Part shown: in pieces, positions 15,780 to 27,182 of the stretch
How positions within the stretch are numbered: the stretch's first letter is position 1
Layout of the letters: each line of letters starts with the position of its first letter
Assembly: GCA_963969395.1 (NCBI GenBank)
Contig: OZ017802.1
Span: forward strand, 3,722,501 to 3,786,500
From: Pseudoscleropodium purum
Lineage: Eukaryota; Streptophyta; Bryopsida; Hypnales; Brachytheciaceae
DNA: 64,000 nucleotides
Reading direction: 5' to 3'
Notes under the pieces: generated by a model
The model's database searches: none
What the model was told of the DNA's origin: nothing
The model's input: only the letters and a program-made list of their open reading frames with translations
Translations under genes and position numbers: made by a program

Positions 15780-16180
15780 TAACAACCGGGTGGTTTTGGG
15801 GGGTAAGCTTGACTCTCTCATCTTATTATTTTGTTATGCAAGCCATCCATCGTAAAAGCCAAGAGTGACTCGAGACGAGCGGAATTGTAAAGCCCGAGTT
15901 GTATGTCATGATAAGTTAGTAACTTACATTAGCATGGGGCGGGTCTTGCGGACCTCTCTCTCGGGGGTTCATTGTCATTGTTGTAATAAGTAGGAGCCCC
16001 TCCTGAGGCCTCTGATCGGGGCATGTGATGGAGCCCAGCCATGTCAGCCTTGGACAGCAGCGAGTTCCATGGGGTTCCATTACTCCAGCGGGGATGTCCG
16101 TCGCAGGGGTCCAAGTCAGTTCACCCTCAACCAGCCCCCTTAATATGACCAAGGTAAGGTAGGAGGCTCAAACTTCAACA
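15780..16180. other. GC-rich island, unclassified
   Basis: This block is clearly richer in GC than the flanks. Two overlapping minus-strand frames are open over 60-78 codons (for example 15,929-16,114), which is unusual here. I recognise no domain in either frame, and no LTR boundaries or TIRs. It could be a fragment of a retroelement or a decayed gene. Confidence 0.35.
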
Positions 16181-19114
16181 CGGCATCAAAAGCGATCATG
16201 ACTCACATATATATATTTTGCTTTCTTCGATGCACCAACTATACACATTTCAGGAGGACTTTGCTTTTGATGACCACGAATGACCACTTTTTCTCAACTT
16301 ACAAAAATTTGTAACTAATCCCACAAAGATTCAAAAAATATGAAACAGCTTGGGTTAGATGTCAATTCCACTTGTCTTTCAAGGAAAATTTACTGAATTT
16401 TCTTTCAAGATGTTTAGCCTCCCCAAAATTCAGTTCCAACCTTAAAAGTAGACGATCTATTTTATGGGCCTCCTACCCTAGTCACCAAAATTCTCAGATT
16501 CAGTTGGACCAATAGGTGCATTTTCTTTTTTCTACAGTTAACAGAGAAGTCATCCATTGGACCATTCTGGGGTCCCCAGTGTCTTTACAAGTTTAAGTTA
16601 CGTTAAGTCAAATTCGGGGAATGTGTGATCAGTGATTGTGTGCAATTGTTATCTTATCATCTTCCATTTCATTCTCCCAACAAATCTATTTTTTTGTTCC
16701 TTGCTCAAGTTTTGTCAACGCTTATCAAGTATCGTAAGATATCTGAACTTAAAAATCAAGCTTTGGCCAGTAGCCCGCATCTGAGTTTTTCAAACATGCT
16801 AAGGTACTGGGGACGCAACCAGCCAATCACTAAAATGTCAACATTTCACTCTACTTATGTATATATTAACCCAAACTTGGAGGTATGTGGAGGTGGGGAC
16901 TTTATTGCATCTAATTAAAGAAAGGTACTCCCCAAACCACCACTTTTTGCTGCTAAGCCTGTTTTCTATCATTAGACAGGTCAGATTTTCATATGTTCTT
17001 ATTGGCAAGTGAAAGATGGTTTCAACGCACGAGAGAAGATGGCATTTGGATGTTGTATGCGAAAGTTATTAAGGAGCAAAATTTGGTTCTAAAAGCATTT
17101 CTTTCACGTAGGTACAAAATTGACTTTGGATATGTACATAGAGTATAAATAGTGGTTTAAGGTCAATGGCACATTTAGTGTACCTACCATATATGAGGGT
17201 TGAATTAAACGATACTTTTATTGTTCCAACATAGCCACGGAATGTCAAAATTTCTCTCTACTATTAATGTATTAATCTAGAATGGGAACCTTCAAAGTAC
17301 TTGGAGAAGAGAGGGGATTTTGTTTTAGTTACATCTATATGAGGGTTGAATTGAATGGTACTTTTATCATTTTTGTAGGAAGGTGGTGCGATGGTTCAAG
17401 TGAAGATCTTCATGTGATCATTGAAAAGTAGTTTAGTTTTGGATTCAATGAATCTGAACTTGGACTCGGAAAGTCTAAACTAGTAGGAAAAAAATGTGTT
17501 CTATCTATGTAATTTATGAGTGCCCCTAGGTTTGATAGTGTGTATGGGTTGATTCTATATGTTTTTAAAGGGATGAATACAATTCTCTTTTGTCAAGATA
17601 CAATTTCAAGGATCACAAACCTAGGTACAAGTAGTATAAAACATTTTCTCAAAATAGAGACTATTATAAGGTGTCTTCTTGTGTTTACCATGGTCAATAT
17701 TTGTTGTGTATATGTCACTATGTTTCACTCAATCTTAGTCTATTAGAGTTTGTGACACAAAAAATAACTTTAGACCATATTCATAATATTTTTACTCCTA
17801 AATATTTTCCAATTGAAGATGCATATTGGGTTGATCTATTTTTCCATATCATATTTTAAAGTAAATGTAACATCTTTATCAATATTGAAAGGGTGGGTCC
17901 ATATGCACATATGGTCCAAGTCCATGTAACGTATTTATTTCAAAATTTAACCATGATGTATGAGGATAAGGTATAAAAAAAAATCTCCACAAATAAACCT
18001 AGAATATAAATAAATATACCTCTCCACTTATGAAATTTGCATTCTTTACATTAGGAAGTGTACGTAGGTTTGTAAAGAAGAGATTCAAGATTAATTGGAA
18101 ATAAGAAATTCAACACATATTCATTCATACATACATGCATACCTACATGACAAGAACCGACGACTTCTATACATCATTGTACCCTGTGTTTAAAAATATT
18201 ATATATTTGCACAATTTAGAATAAAGCTTAGTGTGAATTATGGAATACACGACACATCTTTAATTTTTCATTATAAAAACATACTTCTCCTACATTGCAA
18301 TAAAAATTGCATATTACAGTTCCTTATTTGGTGTAGTGAAAATATATTTGATCAATTTTTTTTTTTTAATTCCAATCTTTTATATCAAGAGTTATGGAAA
18401 GATTTCTTCAATTTTAAAGAATAATCACAAAAATAATTGGAGTATCTAGCAAACTCATGTTTATGTAATTGAATTTTAGAGGACCATTCTTGACATAGAA
18501 TAAGGAAAATGCTTTAAATTTTGGTCCAATTACAAAATCCAACCTACCAAGATTCTTGCGTATGATGTATATTCTAATTTATGAATTTTTTTTTTAGGGT
18601 CAAATTTAGGTATACTTGTATGCAAAGCTTTAAAAATTTATAGTTTATTCATAGAATGTCCAAAAAATACATGCTAAGATGATTCAAAATCCCATTGAAA
18701 TTGCCAATAAGATTCAGCATAAACGTAAATAGTTTAATCTTATAAAGATTAGTGGAACAAAAACTTTATGAAAGACTTCTAGGACTTTGGTAGAACTTGA
18801 TAATTGTACATTTCATCCAAACAATTGTTTGGTTGATGACTATGTTCATATGAATGTTGTTTCAACATATAAATATGAGTCATGCCCTAGAGTATTTTCA
18901 AAACAATTTGTGGTTTATTTTCATGGCATGCCACAATTTTTTTTCAAAGATTAGTAAAGAAATCTCAAAAATTTTGTCAACGCTATTTTGTATCTCCCAA
19001 ATTTTAGCTAATGCCTATGTGCTACACCATTTGCATGATTTTCCTTTTGTTAGGCATAGATTGGTGTCATCACTATATTTCACAAATAATAAAATGGACC
19101 CTTTCAAATGTGCC
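16181..19114. other. AT-rich intergenic DNA with a degenerate duplicated block
   Basis: No gene is recognised. The segment 16,832-16,920 (AATGTCAACATTTCACTCTAC..) recurs in degenerate form at 17,236-17,340 in the same orientation, about 0.4 kb apart. A GAGGGTTGAATT phrase is repeated at 17,195 and 17,341. Confidence 0.45.
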
Positions 19115-19355
19115 ACTAATCCAGAACTGCCATCATCACTCTAGATACATCTCCCAAATCAATATGTCATGTATAGAAGAAATGATTTTAGAACCTCTAC
19201 CAAATTGTTTGGGTCCTTCCTAATTTTTGTATACAATATTCAAATGACATGTTCTTTAGTGTATTGGAACTTCTTTTCGCTTGCCAACAAAAAAATATAG
19301 AAATTTGATCAATATTTTAATAGTAACTGCACACAATATCAAAAAATGATAGTTT
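19115..19355 (+). repeat. Dispersed repeat, copy 2 (partner at 15.3 kb)
   Basis: Direct-orientation partner of 15,275-15,525, about 3.84 kb downstream. It is diverged and non-coding. Confidence 0.6.
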
Positions 19356-19624
19356 AGGGGGTGCTTACCTAAAGCTTCTAGTGTGGGTGTATTTGCAATA
19401 ATTCAATATCCACATCTAGAATTTTTTGTGCTTATTTTATAAACTTATAATGCACTTCCAACAATGATACTCTAAGGGGCACTTTCACACCACGGCCAAA
19501 GGATGTTGATTTCTACCAATCGGATTGCATATGTGTGAAGTGCCTCCTAAAGTTCTCATTGGACATCCATCAAAAGTTATGTTTTTAACTAGCTAGTTTC
19601 ATTGAGGATGGTTCAAAAAAATTC

Positions 19625-20540
19625 TCCCATATATAAGAGAAGTGTGCCTCCCAAAGTTTTTTTTTCATTTGTCTCAAGCAATGCCAAAAGCAACCTTTGT
19701 TAATTAGAATGATGAAGCTATTTACACCCATCCAAATGGATGAAATTTAAGCAAAATATGGATGAAAATCTATTTATTCATTCAAAAGAGTGTATATTCC
19801 TTTGAAATAGAGCAATATCATCTCAAGATTTGGAAGCAAATTTTAGCAATTTTCATCTACTGAAAAAGGAAGAATATCTTACTAAATACTACCTATAAAA
19901 AAAGCAAAAAAGCAAAAAAATTGTATTGCTTTTTTGCAGAAGTTTGCTAAAAATGATCACAACCCTACTACCTTCTCCCTCTATGCTGGAGTGCTGATTG
20001 ACTTGGTTTTGACAAAAAAGATTTGGACAGAAGCTCGCAATGAGAATGACTTCAAACAAAACTCTATCTGTACAAAAGATGGTTCAAAAAACTTTCTCCA
20101 AAATATGAAAGAGAAGTGTGCCTCCTAATTGTTGTTTTTTCATTTATTTTGGGCAATGCACAAAGCAATCTTCACATAGAGTGATGAAGCTATGTACATT
20201 CACGGAAAACAAATAAAACTTGCAATATGTGGATGAAAATTCATTCATCCTTCCAAAATAAAACAATATCATCCCAAGATTTGGGAGCCATTTTTAGCCA
20301 TTTTCATCCACTGAGAAAAGGAAGAACATCTTACCAAATATTCTTTATAAAAAAATTTGTATCACTTCTTTGTGAAAAATCGCTCAAAAACAACAGCCTT
20401 ATGACTGCCTCCCTCTTGGATGGAGTGCTGGTTGACTTGGGTTTGCTAAAAAAGATTTGGACGGAAGCTCATGACAAGAACAATGGACTCCCAACAAAAC
20501 TCCATTCGCACAAAATCTTGTCTCCCAAGACATCTTTCTA
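19625..20540 (+). repeat. Tandem duplication, 2 x about 440-475 bp
   Basis: The copies start near 19,625 and 20,090. Shared phrases in order are AGAGAAGTGTGCCTCC, GATGAAGCTAT, TGGATGAAAAT, CAATATCATC-CAAGATTTGG, GGAGTGCTG-TTGACTTGG and AAAAAAGATTTGGAC-GAAGCTC. The last block is open in both copies and reads alike (GVLIDLVLTKKIWTEA and GVLVDLGLLKKIWTEA), so the ancestor may have been coding. I do not recognise the protein, and the copies have diverged by indels. Confidence 0.7.
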
Positions 20541-23500
20541 TGAGAGCCCATCTCTTTGTAAGTTACTGGAAATAAACACCAATGATTAAATTTCTTTATA
20601 GTATTCTTCCCTCCATTGCCAATTTCCTGGTGAACATAACTTAAGACACCGTTTTTTGTTTTTGTTTTGTTTTTTGTTTTTTAGTTTATAACAAATGGCG
20701 AACCATTGCAGTAGATACACCTGGTTTCAGTGAACTCCAATTTGGACATAAATGATGAATGATGGACAGGCTTGAATAATATCAATGTTCAAATTGCATC
20801 ATGCGATCCATAACCTAACATGTCAATTGCAGCTTGTCTTGACCTTGAGAGACTTGCCTCTGGAGAGCATTAAAATCCTCCCAAAGTTTGTCTATGTCAT
20901 GTCGTCTACCTCCGACACAAGACAACTAGGGCACTTCCTTGCTTTCCACATGGTGTAGGTAATACAACTCCTTGCAATAAACACTTTTCGTTTTCGTGAT
21001 GCTTGAGTTCTTCTTCTATTTTTCATCGTGGGAGAGAAAGAAGAAAAATTTAGACTCCTTTTTTACATTGACATGGAATGGCTTAACCTAAAAACAATGC
21101 AATAGCCATTTTTTGGTCAATGAATGTCATAGAATCTTGTTGTATAGGACAAAAGCACAACTATTCATCCTCCAAATTTTGCAGAAAAAGGGAAGGTCTT
21201 CTACAATAACTTGACTTTCAATGAATACTTTTGCAATATTTTAATCCAATGATTCACATGGCAATGAAAAGGGATGATTTCTAAGGCCACCTTTTCATCA
21301 TGTAAGGGTTAATTTGAAATATCAATCTGAAAAGGTGGTCTCTAAACAACTTCATGTTAATTGTAGCCATAATTGTCATTCACAAATAAATATCAATTTG
21401 TTTGAAACTTGTAGTCATTAGATGGATGTGGTTTAAAGCTTTGATTGAGTAGTAGAGAAATATGTTTTTATTTATGAAATTAGATTTGTCAAAAATGTGA
21501 TGATAGGAATGAAGATGTAGGAAGTGATTCAATTCATCATTGCAAACACTAAAGCGTCTCATTGCAAAGTACAATTTCACTAGTCCATTCTTTTCTAAGA
21601 TTCTTTTCTTAGTTTCTTTACATTTGTTATATGGATTTCCAAAATCCTTCTTTGGAAATATTTTATGATTCCAAGATTGCAAATCAAAAATGATTCTTCA
21701 AATAAATGAGTCAAATATGTAAATCTAAAAATTAAAAAAACACAATTAAAAATTTACATTCAAACTCATATAGAAAAGGATATTGTGAAAAGCACTTATA
21801 TTTAATTCACAGTCAACTGAAGAAGAAGTTTTGAATTTTTTATTTTTTATTTCACAAGTAGAAACATAGGCCATGGTGCCATGCAGATTTTAGAAACATG
21901 CCCCTAAAGACCTACACGTAGTCAAATTTGTCATGTAGAGTCTTCTTGTGGGTCTTTTTTCTAATCTATATATTCCATCTTCCTACTAGTATTTTATTGA
22001 TGAATAATAGATTTAATTATGTAGATATGATCAATACGTGAATATCCACAAACCCCTAGCAAGGCAAAGTTTTTTCACTTTGTCCTACCCAATGTAGGCC
22101 AAATGACAAATTTAACAAAAGCTAGATTATTAAGAGTAAAGGCATGCACTTCACTTATGATTCTCAAAGCGCTTAGATTCTTGGGATCTTCATATAATCT
22201 ATTATCTTTTGTTGATTGTGAATGGTTTAGGCACAGACCTAGCTAAGGATCATAGAAGCTCCATATTCCTATAGCTTTGCTATTTAGCATATGGTGAGCC
22301 ATAATCTTGGGCAATGTTTGGACGTATAATTGCTTCTTTGAAATTGAGGCATGAGCAAAGACTTGTAGATGTTCCAATAGGACATGGGTTTCAAAGAGCC
22401 CCCATGTAGATGCTCTCATATTTTACAACTTTTGTTTCAAATTCATTTCGTAATTTCTTCTTCTAATTTCCACATACTCTTTACATTTTTTGAAGTTTGG
22501 ACTCTCCTCAAGGGCCTTCACCACAGACCCAACAACAAAAAAACTTGGAAATGATCTTCCAAAATTCATCAATTAGTCAGCCAGTGGACTCATTGAAGAA
22601 TCACTCATTCTGCGGATAAAATTGTCTGAGATAAGTTAAGTTAAGCATCTTCAGTCATTCAATGTGACATGATCAATCCACTTTGAGAAAAACCGATTGG
22701 CAAGGTCAGTGACAGAGGGACACAGTTGCCTGTATTAAATTGGAACCAAGAACTTGGCCAATGACAGTATGACACTGAATCTTGCTTTTACTATTCCAAT
22801 AAAAGAGCCCCAAAAAAAAATGAAAAAAGATTCCTCTCATACCAAAACGTTGCGAACAATGAATGCAACTACAGTAACTTGTCAATTTAAGTTAGTTTTC
22901 TGGCCATTCTTGTTGCACAATGAATGAATGCAACTGTTTATTCTAGCTTCTGTAGAACTGAGCATAAACTTACAGTAATAAGATAAAGCTGGCAGTGAGA
23001 ATGTCCATTTCTAGTGTGAACTCCTATTGTATAGCACCTTGAATATCCAAATTAGAAGGAACTGCGCAGCGCAGGACACATGGCGTAAGATATTTTGGCA
23101 GTTTTCATCGATCGAGCTCACATAGGATTCTACACTAAGCTTACATTGTGGTTGAGCATTAAAGCCTGTTTTCACTCTAAGAATTAAAAAATAAATAGAT
23201 CAACCAGTTTCCGATAATGGAAGATTAAAAAGATCCTTACTAGGGTTGCAGGGCTGCTCGGGAATTGGAATAAGATAGTCTCTGTGATTAACAAGTTAAA
23301 AAACTTCTCGAACTGCGGTACTACTAATATCAATTTGCAGCTAACTTGATCGATGGAGGAAAGAAACTGGCTCACAATCTCAAAAAATTCTAAGATAAAG
23401 GAATGTAAATTAAAAGTTCAACCTACGTTATATAACAGATGATGGGCGTCAAGAGCAAGCGAGTCATTCACTAAAACTGAAACAGCACTATTGGCGCAAA

Positions 23501-23741
23501 GAATCGCTCAAATATTCCCCATAAACTACGACAGCACCTAGATAGTAACTTTTCCGCAGGTACAGAAATAACCGGAGAGATCCGAGCACACGTGGGCAGA
23601 TATTATTGATCTGCAGTAACAACAAAAGGAGGGGAAAAGGGTCCAGAATCTAGTATATAATTGAAGCTTTCTACAAACAAGCTCCAAGTTTCAAAACAGA
23701 ATTTTTCAGTGTTGCTTTAGAATTGCACAAGCCTAGAAACT
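20541..23741. other. Intergenic DNA downstream of eIF3g
   Basis: No gene is recognised. The block 21,145-21,290 resembles 27,250-27,395 (shared CAACTATTCATC, GGTCTTCTACAATA and AAAAGGGATGAT), a dispersed repeat. The last 0.7 kb becomes GC-richer toward the eIF3g stop codon and probably includes its 3' UTR, whose end I cannot place. Confidence 0.5.
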
Positions 23742-26355
23742 CTAAGATCTGTCAGCCCTAGGAGTTGCCCATTCCACACGCAAAATAAGGTTATCATATC
23801 CATAACCGTCCAACTTGTTGATTGCACGAATCGCATCATCCCTGCAGACAATGAGAACAACTCCTTAGATTCAACTCCAAAGCTTAATAGGAAAACACTG
23901 ATCCTGATCTCAGCAAATCAGTTTCTGCTTAGAGAGTCTTAATGAAAACTTGCAGTTGAAACAACTTCTCTCAAACAGGATTGCGCAGTTCCGCAAATTA
24001 AAATGCATCCTTTTATCATGAGCCTGAATAGGCAACTATAGGCGTTGAAATAACTTCTGTGGTATTCCGATGTGAGGAAAATCTAAACGCAATGAATGAA
24101 ATAGATAGCCCTTCCTATGCTCAAATACAAACGACCCACAAGTAACTCCAGGTCTGTGGCATCTCCGTTAACAGTTAGTGTTAACTCCGGCATAATTAAT
24201 TCGAAAACACCTATAATTGATGCGAGTGATACGCATCGTCACACTACTAAAAGGCCCCACTTGGAACAAGTACACTCAAACCCGCTCTAGTTGCACTGCT
24301 TCGGGGGTAAAAATGGGCTTCTAAAACAAACACTAAAACTTGACGTGGCAGTTGTCGAGTCAGATTTTTACACAATACAAGAGATTCTGGGGATATACAG
24401 GGGATGTGTAATTTAAGGTAGCAACACCCAAAAGCAACCATAAAACACCAAACGCGAGCTCTAATATATCGTGGATACAATGTAGATATTGGTAATGAGG
24501 ATGAGCACCATCTGAATAGCCTAGGGTCGGTCTTCCGTAAAGACTTTGAAAACTCAATAGGTTACTCATATTGTATCCATAGAATATATATGCTAAATCG
24601 TGTTTCAATGTCTAACAAGAACAATGAAAAATGAACACGTTTTAATACTGGACACTATTTCAGATGCAGATTGTTGTTGCTTCGTTACACAATGCAAGTC
24701 GAGAGTAAACTAATCTAAACAGTCAAACGGTGAGACATTGAACAGAAAACCGTACCTGTTGACAAAATTGATGAAAGCAAAGCCACGGCTGAGACCAGTC
24801 TCACGATCAAAGGCAACGTAAATACGAGAAATAGCACCGAACGGTCGAAACAACTCCTGGAGATCCTGTTCACGGGTATCTTCTGACAAGTTGGTAACCC
24901 GGATGGAATTGTCGTCTCTCCCACGTCGCATGCTCTCTCCTTCGTTTGTTTTGCCTCCTGACCGCATGCTCGGCGGCACATAAGACGAGCCCTTCGCTCC
25001 AGCGGACATGCCTGGAATTCCCACGTCATTGTCAGTGGGCGGCTTCTCGGTTTGAATATACTTAGTAATAATTGCTACTTAAAAAAACAAGCTTTTGTTC
25101 CATATATGAGCATCTCATAAACTAAATAAACAACACAAGTAGATTTGGCAATAACTCCTTATTTTGAATGCTGAACGTCTATGGTCAATGATCTTTGAAT
25201 GGAAACGGGCTTGTCTACTTTCAACAACCTCCCACTTTGAATGATGGCATAAGAAACTCATACCTGGAATTCCCATGTCGTCATCAGTAGGTGGCTTCTC
25301 GCCTCCCACAGCGAAACCCTTGGAAGCAGCTAACTCCTTGAACGGACACTTGGACGTCCAGTGATCTCCCTTCTTTCCACAAGTCCTACATACAATAAGC
25401 GACGCATTTCCAAGGCTAGCTAGGTCAGCTCCCTTTTCAGGTTCTGCCTTAGCTCCTGCAGGTCTCGTCCTCTCCAGAAAGATTTCCTCGGTGGACACAA
25501 CCGTTAGATTTTCTGACGCATTTTGACCCACAGCATCACCGAACTTCTTCAACGTGCGCCTTCGAATCGCAGCAGGATTCAGCTTCTTCACCTGTTCAGA
25601 TTATTACATAGTTCTCAATACAATGCTCTTAAATACATAGTTCTCAAGACTCAAATTAATAAATATATCCTGACCTTACCCCTGAGACAAATCCCTTCCA
25701 ATAAACTTGGTTGGCCCTCGACTTGCAAGCGGGGTGTAAGAAATCATGACATACCTAAAAACGTATATAAACACAAGGAAATCAAGTTGTCTAGTCTGGA
25801 ATAGAAATGGACGGGAAGTGCACCAAAGCAATCTCTCCACATCTCGGTTGTGACCTCCCCCAAAACACACTCCTAGATAAAGTAAAACGCTTAAAATGAC
25901 GCAATAGAATGGAAATGAGGTTGTCTACTGTCCATTGAATAGTAGTCTACAACTTCCCATTCAAATTATTGCACAAGAAATCATCATCCACTGAGTGATA
26001 AAACAACTTGATCTCAAGAGAGTTTCGCCATTATAATCCAAAGTAATCTCTCCACTAATCTGCACTGAGTGATCTCTCACTGAAATCACACTCCTACATA
26101 TTGGTGAAAGTGACGAAACGAGTATCCACACGCCCCGAACCCTAAATCTCTCCCGCCCAAACCCTAAAACCGCCATACCTGCTTCTTCACGCGCACCGTC
26201 TGGGTGACCTTGGTGCGAACGCCTTCCTCGTTCTTCCGCCACTCAATGATGATCTTCACGCCCTTCTCGTCGGGGCCGATGACTTGCGTGGGCGGCAACA
26301 CGCCCTCCAGTCCGTCGTCCTCCTCCGCCGCATCGCCCCACCGCATTCCTCCCAT
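23742..26355 (-). CDS. EIF3G: Eukaryotic translation initiation factor 3 subunit G (eIF3g)
   Basis: eIF3g is an RNA-binding subunit of the cytoplasmic eIF3 complex that helps the 40S ribosome load onto and scan mRNA. Four coding exons on the minus strand join with canonical GT-AG introns and consistent phase: 26,355-26,179; 25,591-25,264; 25,011-24,756; 23,841-23,742. They give 286 residues, close to the roughly 290 of plant eIF3g. The start MGGMRWGDAAEEDD is the first Met followed by the conserved acidic N terminus. The N-terminal eIF3g domain contains a zinc knuckle (C127, C130, H136, C141, in CRTCGKKGDHWTSKC). The C-terminal RRM spans about 204-281, with RNP2 IRVTNL and RNP1 RGFAFINF (244-251). 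All exons are intact. Odd point: the end of exon 2 is copied at the 3' end of intron 2. Confidence 0.96.
25012..25305 (-). repeat. Duplicated exon end flanking eIF3g intron 2
   Basis: The last part of exon 2 with the first intron bases (from GAGAAGCCACC to CCAGGTATG, 42 bp on the minus strand, about 25,257-25,298) recurs at the end of intron 2 and start of exon 3 (GAGAAGCCGCC to CCAGGCATG, about 25,005-25,046). I count 35 of 42 positions identical and no gaps. The upstream copy uses its AG|GT as the donor and the downstream copy its CCAG as the acceptor. This fits intron creation by tandem duplication of an AGGT-containing exon segment. Confidence 0.8.
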
Positions 26356-26607
26356 GATGGAAGGAAGGAGATACCTAATCAAACTGTTGTAAGCTTCAAC
26401 GCGTCGACACTCGCGCACAAACAGCAGCAATTGCAAAGTGCAAGCTTGGGTGCAACGAAAGCTCGCCTTCACGAAATGCAGCAAAGAGAAAACAGAGGTT
26501 GGACGAGGCTGGAACCCTAAACCCAACATTATAGTGCCAGCTCGTCTGCCATATCGGCAGATTGGACCCGTGGGAACATTTGACGTGGACGATACTCCAG
26601 TTACAAG
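26356..26607 (-). promoter_or_regulatory. Probable 5' UTR and proximal promoter of eIF3g
   Basis: GC-richer sequence directly upstream of the eIF3g start, with chance open frames on both strands. I see no clear TATA box and cannot place the transcription start. The assignment rests on position and composition only. Confidence 0.35.
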
Positions 26608-26702
26608 CAGGGCTTTTTTTTTGGACCAGTTTCTGGAGGGATGAAGCCAGAGAGGTCAGATTTCTGACAGTCTGGCGAAATTTCTCCAAAAAAAAGCCCT
26701 GG
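26608..26702. repeat. Foldback element with 18-bp inverted ends near the eIF3g promoter
   Basis: CAGGGCTTTTTTTTTGGA (26,608-26,625) is matched by TCCAAAAAAAAGCCCTGG (26,685-26,702), an inverted repeat of about 17-18 bp enclosing about 59 bp. It could be a very small MITE or a hairpin-forming element. It lies about 250 bp upstream of the eIF3g ATG. No target-site duplication is obvious. Confidence 0.7.
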
Positions 26703-27054
26703 TTATAAGAAAGTAACTTTGCAAGCTCATTGGAGCAGAATTACAACTGTACGGAATATTTTAATACAGCTATCTGGAAAATGTGCATGATTTTTTTAAC
26801 CCATAAATAACACCGTGGACATTTTATGTCTAATGAATGATGTAGGGCCTCTAGTCATGTATTGGTCATCAAGGAAACTTCACAAGGATTGCTACTATTG
26901 AAAATAGCTATTGTACTTTCATGTAAATCTAGTGGGTAGGGAAGGATACAATTAGAAATCCACATATATTAGATTTTTTTCAAGATGAATAGTCTTCACC
27001 AATGGGAATGTCCATTGATATCGGTAAAACTTCAATTCTTCCTTTTCTGCTTGT

Positions 27055-27182
27055 TCACTCCAACAAGACAATTGGTGAAGCTTGTTTTGTCTATTTGTCC
27101 ACTTCGGCAAGACAATTGATGAAGCTTATTTTGTCCACTTGTCCAACTTGGCAAGACAAGTGATGAAGCTTGTTTTGTCATT
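27055..27182 (+). repeat. Minisatellite, 3 x 44 bp
   Basis: Three head-to-tail 44-bp units, with AAGACAA at 27,065, 27,109 and 27,153. Each carries TGATGAAGCTTGTTTTGTC or a close variant, followed by a TTTGTCCACTT-like spacer. It is intergenic and non-coding. Confidence 0.85.

Noticed and set aside
22000..22500. Possible LTR retrotransposon at the shift in composition
   Set aside because: No paired long terminal repeats, primer-binding site or polymerase motifs could be found.
24715..25029. Second minus-strand frame with a good ATG (MTWEFQACPL..) over eIF3g exon 3
   Set aside because: Out of frame with the conserved RRM; the RNP motifs are in the other frame, which also fits the exon phases.
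26164..26529. Longer N terminus for eIF3g (start at 26,526)
   Set aside because: Upstream residues are Phe/Leu/Arg-rich and unlike the family. The conserved acidic N terminus begins at the Met at 26,355.
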